A stretch of DNA of 64,000 nucleotides from Agrypnia vestita (taxonomy: Eukaryota > Arthropoda > Insecta > Trichoptera > Phryganeidae): NCBI GenBank assembly GCA_016648135.1, contig JADDOH010002117.1, positions 1 through 64,000 of the forward strand, in the 5' to 3' direction. Numbering within the stretch: the stretch's first letter is position 1; every line of letters starts with the position of its first letter. A program made the translations under genes and the position numbers. The notes under the pieces are model-generated. The model worked only from the letters and a program-made list of their open reading frames with translations. It had not been told where the DNA came from and made no database searches. Shown here piece after piece: positions 8,881 to 19,590 of this stretch.

Positions 8881-9460
8881 GTTCGTGTAAATGCTTCCAA
8901 TATTCTAGAATCTCCTAGTAACTTTCAAATTCAGTCTAAAAGGTGTAGAGTGCTGAAAAATCATCGTCTACCTGTGATTCTTTCTGATTCTTACAACTTA
9001 CAATGTCGGTTACTTTTCTCCCATCACAAGGTTGTGTCGCACATATAATATGTATTGTGCTGACCCTAACATTGATGCTGATATTCTTGCAGATACCTCA
9101 TCATCGTTCAAAAACTCACTCATACACAACATCCATTTTCTAAACGATGACCTGAACCTATAGATCCACTAAATCAATTATTTATTGAATACTAATCGCA
9201 CTACATTCAAACACTAAATATACAATATACATAAATGTACATGTAAAATATATTTAAATGCAAAAATACATGCTGCTAGAGCGTGCCGAAGACACTTGTA
9301 ATAGGGATAATGGGCACAGTCTTCATTTATAATGTTTTATTATCAGAGTATCATGTACCTATTATCCTGTTAGTTTCTCTAATAAATTAAATAAAAATAC
9401 ATATAAAAAACCCGTGACAATATTGTATTCTCTGTGGTTGTCATCAAAAATTAAACATGA
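8881..9460. other. Decayed coding-like stretch, then AT-rich spacer
   Basis: A frame open to about 9048 continues from the dispersed repeat but matches nothing I recognise. From 9050 the sequence is AT-rich. It ends in taaattaaataaaaatacat, which may be the A-rich tail of another retroelement, just before the LINE fragment. Confidence 0.3.
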
Positions 9461-9994
9461 TTAGGATTTGTTCTGCGTACTGCCAGGGTTTTCGAGAATA
9501 CCCGCGTACTGAGAACTCTTTACAACTCCTTGGTGCGGAGTAGACTCGAGAGTGGCTCGATGATCTGGGGGCCACATGAGGGCAAGTACTCTCTTATGGT
9601 GGAGAAAGTCCAAAAGAAGTTTCTGAGATATCTCTACATGAGAGAGTACGGGCATTATCCTTGGCTTTACCCAACCGAGTTTCTCCAGGGTATGCTTGGC
9701 TACAATAGTCTAGAGACTAGAAGGAATGTGTATTTGATTACACATTTTTATCGATTGTTGCGCGGTATGATCGATAATCCTGAAATTATGCAGAGCATTG
9801 GTTTGTATGTTCCTGATAATTACATTAGACATCGTCAGCATAGATTGTTTCACATTCCAATATACAGGACCAACCTGCCGATGGTTATGCCTGTTGGAAG
9901 AGCCACAGCTATGCTGAACAAAATCGCTTTGGGTATTGATATATTCCATGTGCCTGAGGGGGTTTTCCGAAGCGGGATTCTCCTACACCTTTGA
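9461..9994 (+). pseudogene. Non-LTR retrotransposon RT C-terminal region
   Basis: Continuous 177-codon frame beginning LGFVLRTARVFENTRVLRTL and continuing YNSLVRSRLESGSMIWGP, the 'L-V-R-S-x-L-E-Y-x-S-x-I-W' region after the RT palm in Jockey/CR1-like LINEs. It then runs VEKVQKKFLRYLYMREYG and ends at a stop at 9992-9994. The 5' truncation is near 9460. The 3' UTR is ~100 bp and ends in a (TTGAA)n tail. It is unbroken over 177 codons, so relatively young, but lacks the endonuclease and RT core. Confidence 0.85.
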
Positions 9995-10100
9995 CCAGAT
10001 TTTATGTTATTTTTAATTTATTATTTTATTTTGATATATACTTCCTAATATGTATGCCTTAAACATTTTGTTTGTAATATACATATTATCAATAAATAAA

Positions 10101-10146
10101 TTGAATTGAATTGAATTGAATTGAAATTGAATTGAATTGAATTGAA
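10101..10146 (+). repeat. (TTGAA)n LINE 3' tail
   Basis: About nine pentamer units, one interrupted by an extra A, directly after aataaataaa. Simple 3' tails of this kind terminate some arthropod LINEs, and this one belongs to the fragment at 9461-9994. Confidence 0.85.
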
Positions 10147-10663
10147 AATGATAATATATATGAAAATGATATACCTACGCGATAAAATTGACATTAATAT
10201 TCTCACGACTTGGAGAGGGATTTAAATCACTTAACGTTTTTGATTAATTAGTCATAATGGAAATCACGAACTTGGCAAAGTTTTTCAGGGATATTGAACA
10301 ATCTTCAAATGCCAAACATTGCGCATACATTATTCAAGGACTTTCGGGAAGTTGTGACGTGTACTGTTAGAAACGTGGGCCGTGCGAGGGGTGGCAGAAG
10401 GAAGAAAAAAAATTAAACGTTATAATACGGATACATGAAACAGTAATATCGAATATTACACTTCAAAGCTTCGAAAATTGCACCATAAGGTACACTCGCC
10501 AAATTTCGTCCCCGAGCCTAATTTCTGCCCCGCCGTTTTTTTTCTTCCAAGCAACGCCATCTAGTTTTGATATCCCGAATCAAAAGTTAGTTATCTCAAT
10601 CGGCCGTTGCAAAGAAGTGACCGTGAAAAGTTACCCCTACAACAAGATATTTGAAAAAAGAAA
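10147..10663. other. Non-coding stretch, possible left flank of pogo-like element
   Basis: No coding pattern. The block at 10490-10535 (acactcgccaaatttcgtcc, gcctaatttctgcc) resembles the cctaatatcgtcccc words at 11160-11235, hinting at a related terminus. Confidence 0.3.
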
Positions 10664-10997
10664 AAACTAACCCATTAAAACCAAGTTTTTATTATACTCC
10701 CTTTTTCATTTACTAGTGAAAACAGGTTTGGCGCTTAACCGCTTAACGAGTTGGGCTCGAGTTGGGCGACGCTAAAGAAAGCAAGTAATAAAAAAATTCT
10801 AAAAATCCAAAGATATACTATAATTATTAATTTTTAAAACGAAAATTTGTTAAATCATATATGTCGTCGCCACGAGTCTGTCTGCAAAGTTTCAGCTCGA
10901 TTGGATTACGGGAAAAGGGTTAAAAATCGATCCAAAGTTTTTCGACAGACAAGCAAGCAAGCAGACGCTACGAGTTAAAAGAAAGGGAATAAAAAGA
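10664..10997 (+). repeat. ~330 bp dispersed repeat, copy 1
   Basis: Shared with 52144-52452 in reverse orientation. Common blocks: aaactaacccat at the start, tactataattattaatt, aaagtttcagctcgattgg, and ttaaaagaaagggaataaaaag at the end. This copy carries an extra ~60 bp (gcttaaccgcttaacgag). No coding. Type undetermined. Confidence 0.55.
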
Positions 10998-11201
10998 AAA
11001 AAAACTGTTCAGTTGTGAGTTTGAGTTGTGTGTTGGTGTGAGTTTTTTATTGAAATGTTCTCTGACTTGATTAAATATCGATATTCTTGACTTATTGAAA
11101 TGAAAGCTTTGTCAAAATTAACGTTATTACATATGATTTTAAAAATTTGAAATAATTATTCAAATAATAGCAAATTCCTAATATCATCCCCCTGCGTGGT
11201 C

Positions 11202-11228
11202 CTAATATCGTCCCCGGGACGATATTAG
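11202..11228. repeat. 27 bp perfect palindrome
   Basis: CTAATATCGTCCC, a central C, and the exact inverted copy. Related words recur just upstream (cctaatatcatcccc at about 11178) and inverted near 12448-12490 (caatatcgttccggaat). It may be part of the terminus of the pogo-like element. Confidence 0.6.
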
Positions 11229-11577
11229 ATCCAAGGTCAAAACACCGCATGCTCCTTCTTCAACCGATAAAAAAATACAAAAGCTTTAGTAAATGACGTC
11301 TCATCACCTTCGGACTCCACAAGGACAAGACCAGCAACATCGACTCCATTATCTAGCAGAAAACTCTGCAGCCTATTGCAATTATTGAACCACCTTCATT
11401 CTCGACTAGACGGCGCAAAACCATGTCACGGCCTCACCGCATAAACAAGAAATGATGGATGCAGAAAGAAGCGGAATGAGAATCATGAAAGAGTAGCGGG
11501 AAAAAAGGGACAAAAGTGTAAAAAAAAACTGCAGGAGACAACAAAGATAAAATCAACAAGCGGCAAAAAAACAATCT

Positions 11578-11712
11578 TCTGAAGAGGAAACATCAGATTA
11601 TGACGCAATTTTGGTTTCTTCTGACAAATAAGATGGCAACAATGATGACGCTGATTGCCCAGTTTGTAATAAAAGCTTTTCCCAAGAAAAAAAGGGGGGA
11701 AAAATGGATTAG
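11578..11712 (+). pseudogene. pogo-like transposase C-terminal part, zinc-finger first half
   Basis: Reading SEEETSDYDAILVSSDK, stop, DGNNDDADCPVCNKSFSQEK, then after a 1 nt shift GEKWIR. An acidic stretch followed by C-P-x-C-x(n)-G-E-x-W-I-x-C is the start of the PHD-like finger that closes many pogo/Tigger-type transposases in insects. The upstream ~250 bp look like the low-complexity linker (lysine- and glutamate-rich when translated). The finger is cut after WIR by a ~530 bp insertion and resumes at 12267. Catalytic domain absent. Confidence 0.6.
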
Positions 11713-12240
11713 ATTTTTTTTTTTTATTGGTTTATTTCTATTTTATTTAAATATAAAATTTTGTTTGGACTGTGCCGGTCTCACTAGAAATATCTGTGTT
11801 GAGACAGACACAGTTTACAATAGTGTGTAGGTACAAAACATAGTATATAGATATATAGTAGATTAATTATTTGTATTGGATATTAGATTAGATATTAGAT
11901 ATTAACATAACATAATAAAGTGATTCATCATCATCATCAGTCTTGGCACTACAACCCTTCGTGGATCTTGGCCTCCTCAATAATCTTCCTCTACTCATCT
12001 CGGACTAGTGCCAGCTCTCTCCAGTTCCGAAGCTCTAAGGCAGAGATGTCTGAGAGGACGTTGTCACTCCATCTTAATAAAGTGATTAAAGTAACATAAT
12101 AGAAAATATATATTATATATATGAGGTTATAGTGTGTGTGTGTTTGTGTAAGTGTGCCTATTTTATCTCTCCCCTTGTTTCGGATTCACTGTTTTATTTT
12201 GTATTTTATGTTAGGGTTGTAAATTGTGGTTAGATGTGGA
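11713..12240 (-). mobile_element. Insertion splitting the pogo-like zinc finger
   Basis: Starts with a T11 run, so it is read as a poly(A)-tailed element on the minus strand. It is flanked by a similar ggattagat and ggttagatg, a possible 8-9 bp target duplication with one change. It has no recognisable coding and contains a younger LINE fragment at 11926-12074. Confidence 0.5.
11926..12074 (-). mobile_element. LINE 3' end with 13 bp target-site duplication
   Basis: Minus-strand peptide ALELRNWRELALVRDE, stop, RKIIEEAKIHEGL is the C-terminus of an RTE-like LINE (W-R-x-x-A-x-x-R-D-x-W-R-x-x-x-E-E-A). A (TGATGA) tail follows. Both sides carry taataaagtgatt exactly (11913-11925 and 12075-12087). 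This proves target-primed insertion of a 149 bp, heavily 5'-truncated copy. Confidence 0.88.
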
Positions 12241-12335
12241 TGAAAACTTGCATAAAATATTTCCAATGGATGCATAAAGATTGCGTCGAAAATCCAGGAC
12301 CTAAATTTATCTGTACAACTTGTCTGGAAAATTAG
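12241..12335 (+). pseudogene. pogo-like zinc finger, second half and stop
   Basis: WMHKDCVENPGPKFICTTC followed by LEN and stop at 12333-12335. H-x-x-C and C-x-x-C complete the C4HC3-type pattern begun at 11656. Gene order, strand and motif continuity show that this and 11578-11712 were one exon before the insertion. Confidence 0.6.
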
Positions 12336-12770
12336 AATTATTTAAACCATACCCATGATTGACAAAGGACTAATTAGATATTATAATATGATAAGTAAAT
12401 ACTTATTTTATATAATATTATTATGAATACAATTTAAGCTCGCGTACTGATTATTGTGATCTCAATATCGTTCCGGAATTAGGAGCCTAAAAAAATATAT
12501 TTACAATTCGTACTTTTTTGTTAAAGCTATCTTTATAGAATTTTTTACAAATTTATCGAGTTTTTGATAATTTTTAAGAATAAAGGAGTGTTGTACCTAA
12601 TGCGTGACGTTATATTTAATATTTTATGTGTGTTTTTTTTAAATATTTTTTTACAAAAAGGGGAGGATATTTGTCGACCTTACCCTACATTTTGGTATTT
12701 GATAGGCGGTATCTGTAGATGAGGTGTAAAACATAGACGAGGTTTACATGACAACAATTTTATTTAAAGA
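12336..12770. other. 3' flank of pogo-like remnant, AT-rich
   Basis: Contains ctcaatatcgttccggaatt at about 12461-12480, resembling in reverse the palindromic block at 11202, then a run of A/T-rich DNA. No gene seen. Confidence 0.35.
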
Positions 12771-13520
12771 CTAGCTGTTTGTACTCGGCGTTGCACGGGT
12801 AAAGGATTAAGTTGAAAGTAAATTTGTAGGGGAAAACAAAGGTTACATTGTTTTGCAAAGCCTCTAGTTAAATCGATGTTTCCATTTAATCAAGGCCGGG
12901 ATGGATGGGATGTCTAGGGAAGAAATATTTTTTCCGTCGGGAATTTCCAATCGGTCAAGCGATGTAGATTTGCATAGAAAATATATCTGGGGGAGAGAAT
13001 GGGTAAGAGGGGGGAAAAGGAAATGTCACCTATATTATCCGACTGATTTTAAAGAATAATTATACAAAATTTGGGTCAGATCGGTCAAACGGTACAAATT
13101 TGCATGGAAATTATACCAGAGGAAGGGGAGTGGCGTAAACGGTGAGGAGGGAAATATCACCTGTTACCCACCTGGTCCCTAAGACAACGTGTTAAAATTT
13201 GACTCAAATCGGTCGAACGGTACAGATTTGCATTGAAAATATAACAGGGAGGAAGGGTAAAAGTGGAGGGAGGAAATGTCGTCAATGTCACCCACCAGGT
13301 TCTAAAGAATTAGTTTCCAAATTTTGAGTCCGATTGGTCGAACGGTACAGATTTGTATTGAAAATATATCAGGGAGAGGGAAAGGGGTAAAAGGGGGGAA
13401 ATGTCACCCATGTTACCCGCCGGGTTCTAAAGCAATAAGTATGCAAAATTTTAGTCGAATCGGACGGACGGTGTAGATTTGTATCGAGAACAGACAGACA
13501 TTGAGTTTTACAGTTATAGA
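12771..13520 (-). mobile_element. Helitron family A, complete copy (750 bp)
   Basis: Read on the minus strand it starts TCTATAAC after a host A (13521) and ends AACAGCTAG before a host T (12770), the Helitron A/T insertion rule. A GC hairpin (CCCGTGCAACGCCGAG region) lies ~10 nt before the CTAG end. The interior is a tandem array of ~120 bp units, each with 'caaatctgtaccgttcgacc' and 'ttacccgccggg' words. No coding capacity, so non-autonomous. Other copies: 42345, 43371, 50971, 62584. Confidence 0.85.
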
Positions 13521-14850
13521 TAAATGTTTACGTGAATCATAGACAGTAGAAATATGATAAACACTGATCTAGGAACTTTTTTATATTTTGTTTTAATGGG
13601 TTTTTGATGGTACTGTAACGATATTGGCCTATTCAAATAGACATTGCTGAAAAATTATACGAAAATATCTATCTGCTAAAGTTTATAATAAAGAGAAGCT
13701 TCACAAACCGTTAAATACTCTATAATTAAATATTTGCCGGATAAGTAAGTGCGGACGAGCTTTATTATTTCGGCACGCGGGCGTGTAAAGCAGGCTTTAT
13801 GTTCTTTTAGTTTGGCGAAGCGAGCCTATCAAAAGCGGTTGTCCGCGTAACGAACTGGCCAATGAAACGCGTCCTTAGAGTTAGACTTTGACTTTTACAC
13901 GCGAGTTGGAATCAAAGATGGCGCGAGATAGGGACTATTTTTAGGCGTTACAAATTAGAGAGCGGCACTTGAGTTTTCAGCTTGAAGGTCGGCGGAGGCT
14001 TTGTCGAGGAGAGTCAGTAAGGAAGATAATTTGGCTGGATCGAGGAAAAAGCCAGAGGTTGATAATAATTCAAAGAGAATTGGAACAGTGAACAGCTAAG
14101 CATTTTCAATATTATTTATTTCTATTGCCTTTTTCGTGTATTCAATTTAGAACTTTCTGGATCGTAACAATTATTGATACATGTTGTGGATTGTTTTGTT
14201 ACGTATTTTGGGCCTAGGGATAATTATTACTATACGCGCTTCGGATTTAATGTACAAGAAATCGTACTGTGGCTACGGTGATAATTCCAGCGGGGGAATT
14301 ATTGCATAACGCTGATGAAATATGTAATTCTGTCGCTGTTCATATGAAAAATCATTTAAATTTGATATTCATATATTACCAAAGATATAAAGGCTTTAAA
14401 ATGGAATACTTTACTGACGAAGGGTGTTTCGTGTTTGTTCGTGGGTTTTAAAATTCAGTATAATTATGTATATTCAATGTCGCGAGGTTCGGAATGTGCG
14501 AGAGGTTCTTCAGGGCGGATGTATTCTTATGCTAAAGAATGCTTTGTTATCTATACTGGCGATTGAATACACGGATTTCTATATGATTTGTATTGTTTGG
14601 AAATAATTGGGATCGGAGTATTTATGGGGTTTTGATATCACGATTGTCAGTGTGATATAAATTCAAATCGTACAAACAATATATTTTAAAAATGTTTCTG
14701 GATTTTATATTTATTTTATTAAAACATGAATGTGTGGTTTATTTGAACTCGTTACATGTTTGTATTGCGTATCATTAGGCAATCGTTGAAAACACGATTT
14801 GTTCCTATCAAGTTCTTATAAAGACGTGTTTCGAATTGTATATATATTCC
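13521..14850. other. GC-richer stretch with LTR-like ends, no gene
   Basis: A segment from tgtaacgatattggcc (13614) to ggatcgtaaca (14170) starts TG and ends CA, as an LTR would. No second copy, target duplication or primer site was found. The part at 13750-14060 is unusually GC-rich (gcacgcgggcgtg, ggtcggcggagg). Two 60-codon frames near 14.27-14.6 kb lack any recognisable domain. Confidence 0.3.
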
Positions 14851-15290
14851 GTAATCGCGATAGTTTTCATATGACATTGTTTTTATTCATTCAATATTAG
14901 ATATTTGAAATGTTTTCTACAACATTTTCCATTATTGTGGGTCGTTTGCGGTTAGATCAGATCAATCTTCGGTCTTCTGTAGCCGTGATAGTTTTCATAT
15001 GACATTGTTTTTATTCATTCAATATTAGATATTTGAAATGTTTTCTAGAACATTATTCACTATTGTGGGCAGTTCGCGGTGTGTTCAGGGGTGGTTAACC
15101 TTCGGCCTTTCGTAATCGCGATAGTTATTCATATGGCATTGTTTTATTCATTCAATATTAGATATTTGAAATGTTTTCTACAACATTTTCCATTATTGTG
15201 GGCAGTTCGCGGTTTGTTCAGGGGTAGTTAACCTTCGGTCTTCCGTGATCACGTTATTTACTTATATGACAGATTGTTTTGCTTTGTTCG
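14851..15290. repeat. Tandem repeat, ~130 bp period, 3+ units
   Basis: Units start at 14851, 14979, 15112 and 15245 (partial), each beginning with a gtaatcgcgatag-like word, then cattcaatattagatatttg and ttctacaacattttcc. Periods are 128, 133 and 133. Units 2 and 3 share ggttaaccttcgg with each other more than with unit 1. Confidence 0.85.
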
Positions 15291-15361
15291 TTTAATATAA
15301 GTAATATCATATTTTATGAGTTACCGTAGTTATTTATCTATATGATTTTATTATTGAGAGT

Positions 15362-15574
15362 GATGCAACGAATACTACCTTCACGAATACGAATATCAGG
15401 CTTACTATTCGGTGAATACGAACGCGAATATTTCCACCAAGGTGGGGGGGGGAACTTGAACATACTTGTAAATATAATAACCTTGATGCGACGAATACTA
15501 CCTTCATGAATACGAATATCAGGCCTACTATTCGGTGAATACGAATGCGAATATTTCCACCAAGGTGGGGGAGA
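15362..15574. repeat. Tandem duplication, 123 bp period
   Basis: Two units start at 15362 and 15485 (gatgcaacg and gatgcgacg). They share aatactaccttcacgaatac-type sequence, ctattcggtgaatacgaa and ccaccaaggtggggg. CCACC/GGTGG forms a small hairpin in each. The translated minus frame (GSIRRI-type repeats) is a by-product. Confidence 0.85.
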
Positions 15575-16430
15575 ACGCAAGCATACTTGTAATTGTATTG
15601 TTTATGTCTGCTTGTGATATCACTATGCGGCGTAGATGAACTAGTTTGAAAGGGCTTATGTTCTGCATGTGCTCGGCGTAGAGGGAATAGTCTTCTCGTT
15701 TCTAGGATTCTATACAGGTTTACAGGTGCTGATATTGAAATATATATACAAGGAAAACACTATTTTGGGAACCATTAACTGGATGGAAGATATTGAAGCA
15801 CACATACACACAAGGAGGACGTTATGTTAAATACATGACTGGAAAGTTGTTATTGGAAAACACAGGCGTCCAGTCGGCGGGACGCAAGCATATTTGTAAT
15901 TATATTGGTCATGTCTGCATGTGATATCATTGTACGGCGTAGATGAACTAGTTTTAAGGGGTTTATGTCCTGTATGTGCTTGGCGTAGAGGGAATAGTTT
16001 TCTTGTTTCTAGGATCTAATACAGTTTTACAGGTGCTGATATTGAAATATATATATATATACAAGGAAAACACTATTTTGGGAATCACTAACTGGATGAC
16101 AGATATTGCAGCACACATACACACAAGGAGGACGTTATGTTAAATACATGACTGGAAGTTGTTATTGGAATACACAGGCGCCACTAGAAGATATGGGCAG
16201 TTTGCAGAGAACTTCAACTTCTGTCAGTTAAGGACCTTTTACTATTACTATTCTTTCGCCTTTTTGCATAACCGTGGATGAACTAGATTGAAGGGGTTTA
16301 TGTTCTGTATGTGCTCGGCGTAGAGGGAATAGTTTTCTTGTTTCTAGGATCTAATACAGTTTTACAGGCGCTGATATTAAATATATATACAAGGGAAATG
16401 AAGGGCTACACAGGCGCTGGTAATTGCTCA
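15575..16430. repeat. Tandem repeat, ~307 bp period, two full and one partial unit
   Basis: Full units start at 15575 and 15882 (acgcaagcata). A third partial copy covers about 16270-16420. Conserved blocks: ggcgtagatgaactagttt, ctcggcgtagagggaatag, ttttacaggtgctgatatt, cacacaaggaggacgttatg. The partial copy lacks the last ~150 bp. Together with the two arrays upstream, a ~1.6 kb stretch is almost all tandem repeats. Confidence 0.85.
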
Positions 16431-17457
16431 ATTTTGGAGAGGACCCGTTATATTACTTCGGATCAGGATGCCATCTCAGAAGCAGACCAACTACAGAAAT
16501 AAGATAAGAACCTTTAATATTATTTATTCTTTATTTTCTTATGTGTATCAAATGGAATGTTCTTGCTATATAATTTGTCATTGTCACATGGTCACTATTC
16601 ATTTCATTACGTGGGTTCAGAGTTCGACGGCAACGGACGCGGTAACTAGTTGGTACTTGTCGGGGCGTGACGTCGGAATTATTTCTTAATTATCTTTAGG
16701 ATAGAAGCGAGGTCATCATACGTGCATTCTGCATTTCAAACGTTTACTAACATATATAAATACATATTATTGCGTTTTACAAATTGAATATGATCGCGGG
16801 AAATAGGCATTCCGTCCGGTTATGCAATGTTAACTTCCAACGTAGCATAATGAGATCTTATTACCGGTGCTAGACTCTCGAGGTTAGTCACGTGATTGTT
16901 GTATAAATGGAATAGTGAAGGGGATTGAAGAATGAGATACACTCGCGATACAGGTAGTTGTATGTAACTGGGATCAAATGACGGGGTGCGTGTTCTCGGT
17001 CCAGGGGATGAACGGGACTGCGGAGACACTCTGGGTGGGTCTAAGTAGAATTGCGCAAAGCCTCCACACAGTTAAAATGTGTTCAGTCAAGCAAAGGTGA
17101 AGCATTTCGAATCGGACCAGAGCGTCGTGCCTCAAACACAGCCGGAGGGAAGAAGCCCCTACGTTCTTTCACTCCCCTTGGCTCGACGAGCTCGGGCTCT
17201 GGTTATGAATGTATGTGAATGTAATAACTCCGTACTCAAGGACGAGATAGGACGTTCCTCATGAACGAGAAATTATAAGATGCAGGTAGCAGTTCGACAG
17301 TCAATACTTATGCTCGGGGCCGCTTTAATGAACGAGATCTGTTAGCAGTTTAACAATCAATTTTTATGATCGGGACCGCATTCAGGCGCGCGATGGCATT
17401 ACTAACACCATCATTCTCATCAGTCACCACCTTTTCTAACTTGCTGTATACAGAGAC
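16431..17457. other. GC-balanced unique stretch, no gene recognised
   Basis: More balanced composition than the window average, with several 60-70 codon frames that show no recognised domain. Contains ggaccagagcgtcgtgcc and cgacgagctcgggctctgg, a loose inverted pair near 17118-17198. It may be the interior of an unrecognised element together with the repeats upstream. Confidence 0.3.
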
Positions 17458-17843
17458 CTTCGGGGTTCTCCTTCCCGGCCAGCGAGAAACATATCAGGAA
17501 CTACACAATCAACTGTAATAATCATGCTGTTTTACCATCATTTAATATCTCTAGTCAATAAGACTACACCGTGGGATCAATCACATCAACTATATTTGGC
17601 GATGCTAACATGGCTCTGACTGACGCGCTCAAGGGAGAGTCTTTTCCAGTCACCCAGTTAGTTCATTCAGCCCTTTAATCAGCAGTAAACATCATAATAA
17701 TCCGGCTCATGTAGCCGCAACGTGGGATCCTCATCATTATACACCAGTCAATTTGACTGCCCCGCGGGATAATATACAAACCTTAATATCAGACGCGGGA
17801 TTTCTTCCTGATATGTTTGTCGCCGGGAAGCGAGGACTTCGGG
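17458..17843. repeat. Inverted repeat with ~40 bp arms
   Basis: Left arm 17458-17500 (cttcggggttctccttcccg, agaaacatatcaggaa) and right arm 17805-17843 (ttcctgatatgtttgtcgcc, gggaagcgaggacttcggg) are imperfect inverted copies. Inside are repeated words cgtgggatc, gcgggat and cgcgggatt. It could be a small non-autonomous DNA element. No target duplication assigned. Confidence 0.45.
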
Positions 17844-17957
17844 GGATTCCAGCAGGAGCAATAGAGTCTCGGCTTGATCTTGGTCTGCAGCTTAGTGTGG
17901 GAGGTTATGTCTAAACAGGAGTTAACCACCGGATGCGGCGATGCTCTGGGGCCGCAT

Positions 17958-17985
17958 CCCCCTCCCCCCTACAGGGGGGGGGGGG
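17958..17985. repeat. C-tract/G-tract hairpin
   Basis: A C-rich run (cccctcccccc), taca, then 12 consecutive Gs. The two tracts can pair in a hairpin, and the G12 run alone could form a quadruplex. Very unusual in this AT-rich window. The length may be affected by sequencing error. Confidence 0.6.
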
Positions 17986-19106
17986 CATCTAGAATCCACG
18001 TTTGAACAGAAGTGGTTAGACACTTCTTAAATTTCACTTACAAATCTGTATCTTCCATTCCCTTAGAATCTCGGGCTGCGATAATGTCAGACAAAGCTTG
18101 CCCTGAGCCTCTGTTGCGCCTAGTTGTTGTGAATATAAATATGTTTGTCTTCCTCTACTATGTACTATGAACAGATTGAGCAGATCGGACAACGTGGGAT
18201 GCGCTATTGGTAGGTTTCTTACTTGTGTTTTGAATATAACGTATGCTATTATATCTTGTAAATCTGTCATAAATGGGTGCCGCATGTGGTTGTGCTGACA
18301 CTGTTCTAAGCTGCTATTATGAGATGTTGATAATCAATGCGGGCGGAATCTTTAGCGTATGCCGTTAACTTGGCAACGATTGTATTGTTTTATATTACAG
18401 TATTTTAACCCCGATGGTATTATAGTTATGGCGGTTCAATGTAAGGGAGTTTTGCTACTAGCGTTTATTCCTAGGCTACGCCGCATATAATTGGCTTTTA
18501 GGCCAACTCCGGACGTGGACGATATCGGCTATCTCTCATATAGGCGAAACTGTAGAATTCTAGAGCGGTTTCTAGAAGGACGAGTACGGATTAGTTACGT
18601 GCGTTTGTTATTTCCATAGTTAGGTAAGAATTCGATCTATTTTAGTCTAGTCGCGTTAGTAAGAATACGATTCTCACCACATATCAAAAGAATTTTGGAT
18701 AGCTACGGACACAACGGAAGAGGAATTTTCCTAACCACTAGATGGATCACGACTGGCCAATTTTGAAAATATAAATTCTTAACAAAAAAAAAATAATATT
18801 AGCTCTCATGTAAATATACTTCCGAAGTTCTAAGTTCGACTTAAGTTTTTATCTAGTAGCTTAAAGCATAAAGTGTGTGCTTAAAAGTCACAAAAACTGT
18901 AATAAAGCTCGATGCGGTAGCTTAAAGTCTCAAGCTTTGGGCTTTTCGTAAAACTTAAATTATTAAACTTTATAATTAGGTATTTAGTTTAGGTGTACAG
19001 GTAGGTACGTTACAGGTTGTAGAATCTATACACGCTGAAAATTTTTGAATTCAGTATCAACCATACATATTTCCCGTGTCAACGAAGCTCTACCGTCATT
19101 CAATCG
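17986..19106. other. No gene recognised
   Basis: An 83-codon minus frame (18034-18285) has no recognised domain. The stretch 18480-18760 is GC-balanced (taggctacgccgcatat, ccaactccggacgtgg) and may be unique sequence. 18800-18960 has loose repeats of agcttaaag. Confidence 0.3.
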
Positions 19107-19433
19107 TTATTTTCTCATTTTAGCATCATCGAAGCGAGGAAATTCGACGCTCGATACTGGGTATAAATTACATTTGAACAAATCAAAAGTATAATCTGTA
19201 TTTAGGTAATTGGCACCATATACTATCAGAATACCCATGAATTCATTTAACTCGGATGAAGTCAAATCCTTCCAATGTGGTTTGTTAGTACGATCATGTT
19301 CGTTGTACTCAATATATATTTTCCTTGCCTCTATATTGGTATGACGGACAGAGAGTATCAACAATTTCTGGTGCAAAAACACACTTGAATGTAATACTAA
19401 TAGATAATGCTTTTCTTGATCTGTGTAAATCAC
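19107..19433 (-). pseudogene. piggyBac-like transposase fragment
   Basis: Minus-strand frame TNIEARKIYIEYN, then WKDLTSSELNEFMGILIVYG, ending FPRFDDAKMRK. The W-x-x-L-x-x-x-E-L-x-x-F-x-G-I-L-I motif followed ~35 residues later by R-F-D-D is the start of the DDE_Tnp_1_7 domain (piggyBac/PGBD). This is the region just before the first catalytic Asp. The first ~30 codons (to about 19340) do not fit the family. The catalytic core is missing and no TTAA-bounded ends were found. Confidence 0.65.
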
Positions 19434-19590
19434 TTCTTTGCCGATGATGAACGATATAATGCGACGCAGTTTTATAATGAATATGTGGATTTTTATCTCA
19501 TATCATTTCATTGCTAGCCCGGAAATGAGCTTGAGCAGATGTCGGTGGTTCAATATTATCCTATTTTATTTTTCGCGTAACGCAATATCA

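Noticed and set aside
12890..13500. CRISPR-like regular repeats
   Set aside because: Units are ~120 bp, back to back without unique spacers, and lie inside a Helitron in eukaryotic DNA.
14150..14162. GAActTTCtgGAt as another heat-shock element
   Set aside because: Only two full pentamers and a partial third, isolated, and likely chance at this level.
13614..14170. Possible solo LTR (TGTAACG...CGTAACA)
   Set aside because: TG/CA ends only. No second copy, target duplication or primer-binding site seen.
18034..18285. 83-codon minus-strand frame
   Set aside because: No recognised motif, and length within chance expectation for a 64 kb window.
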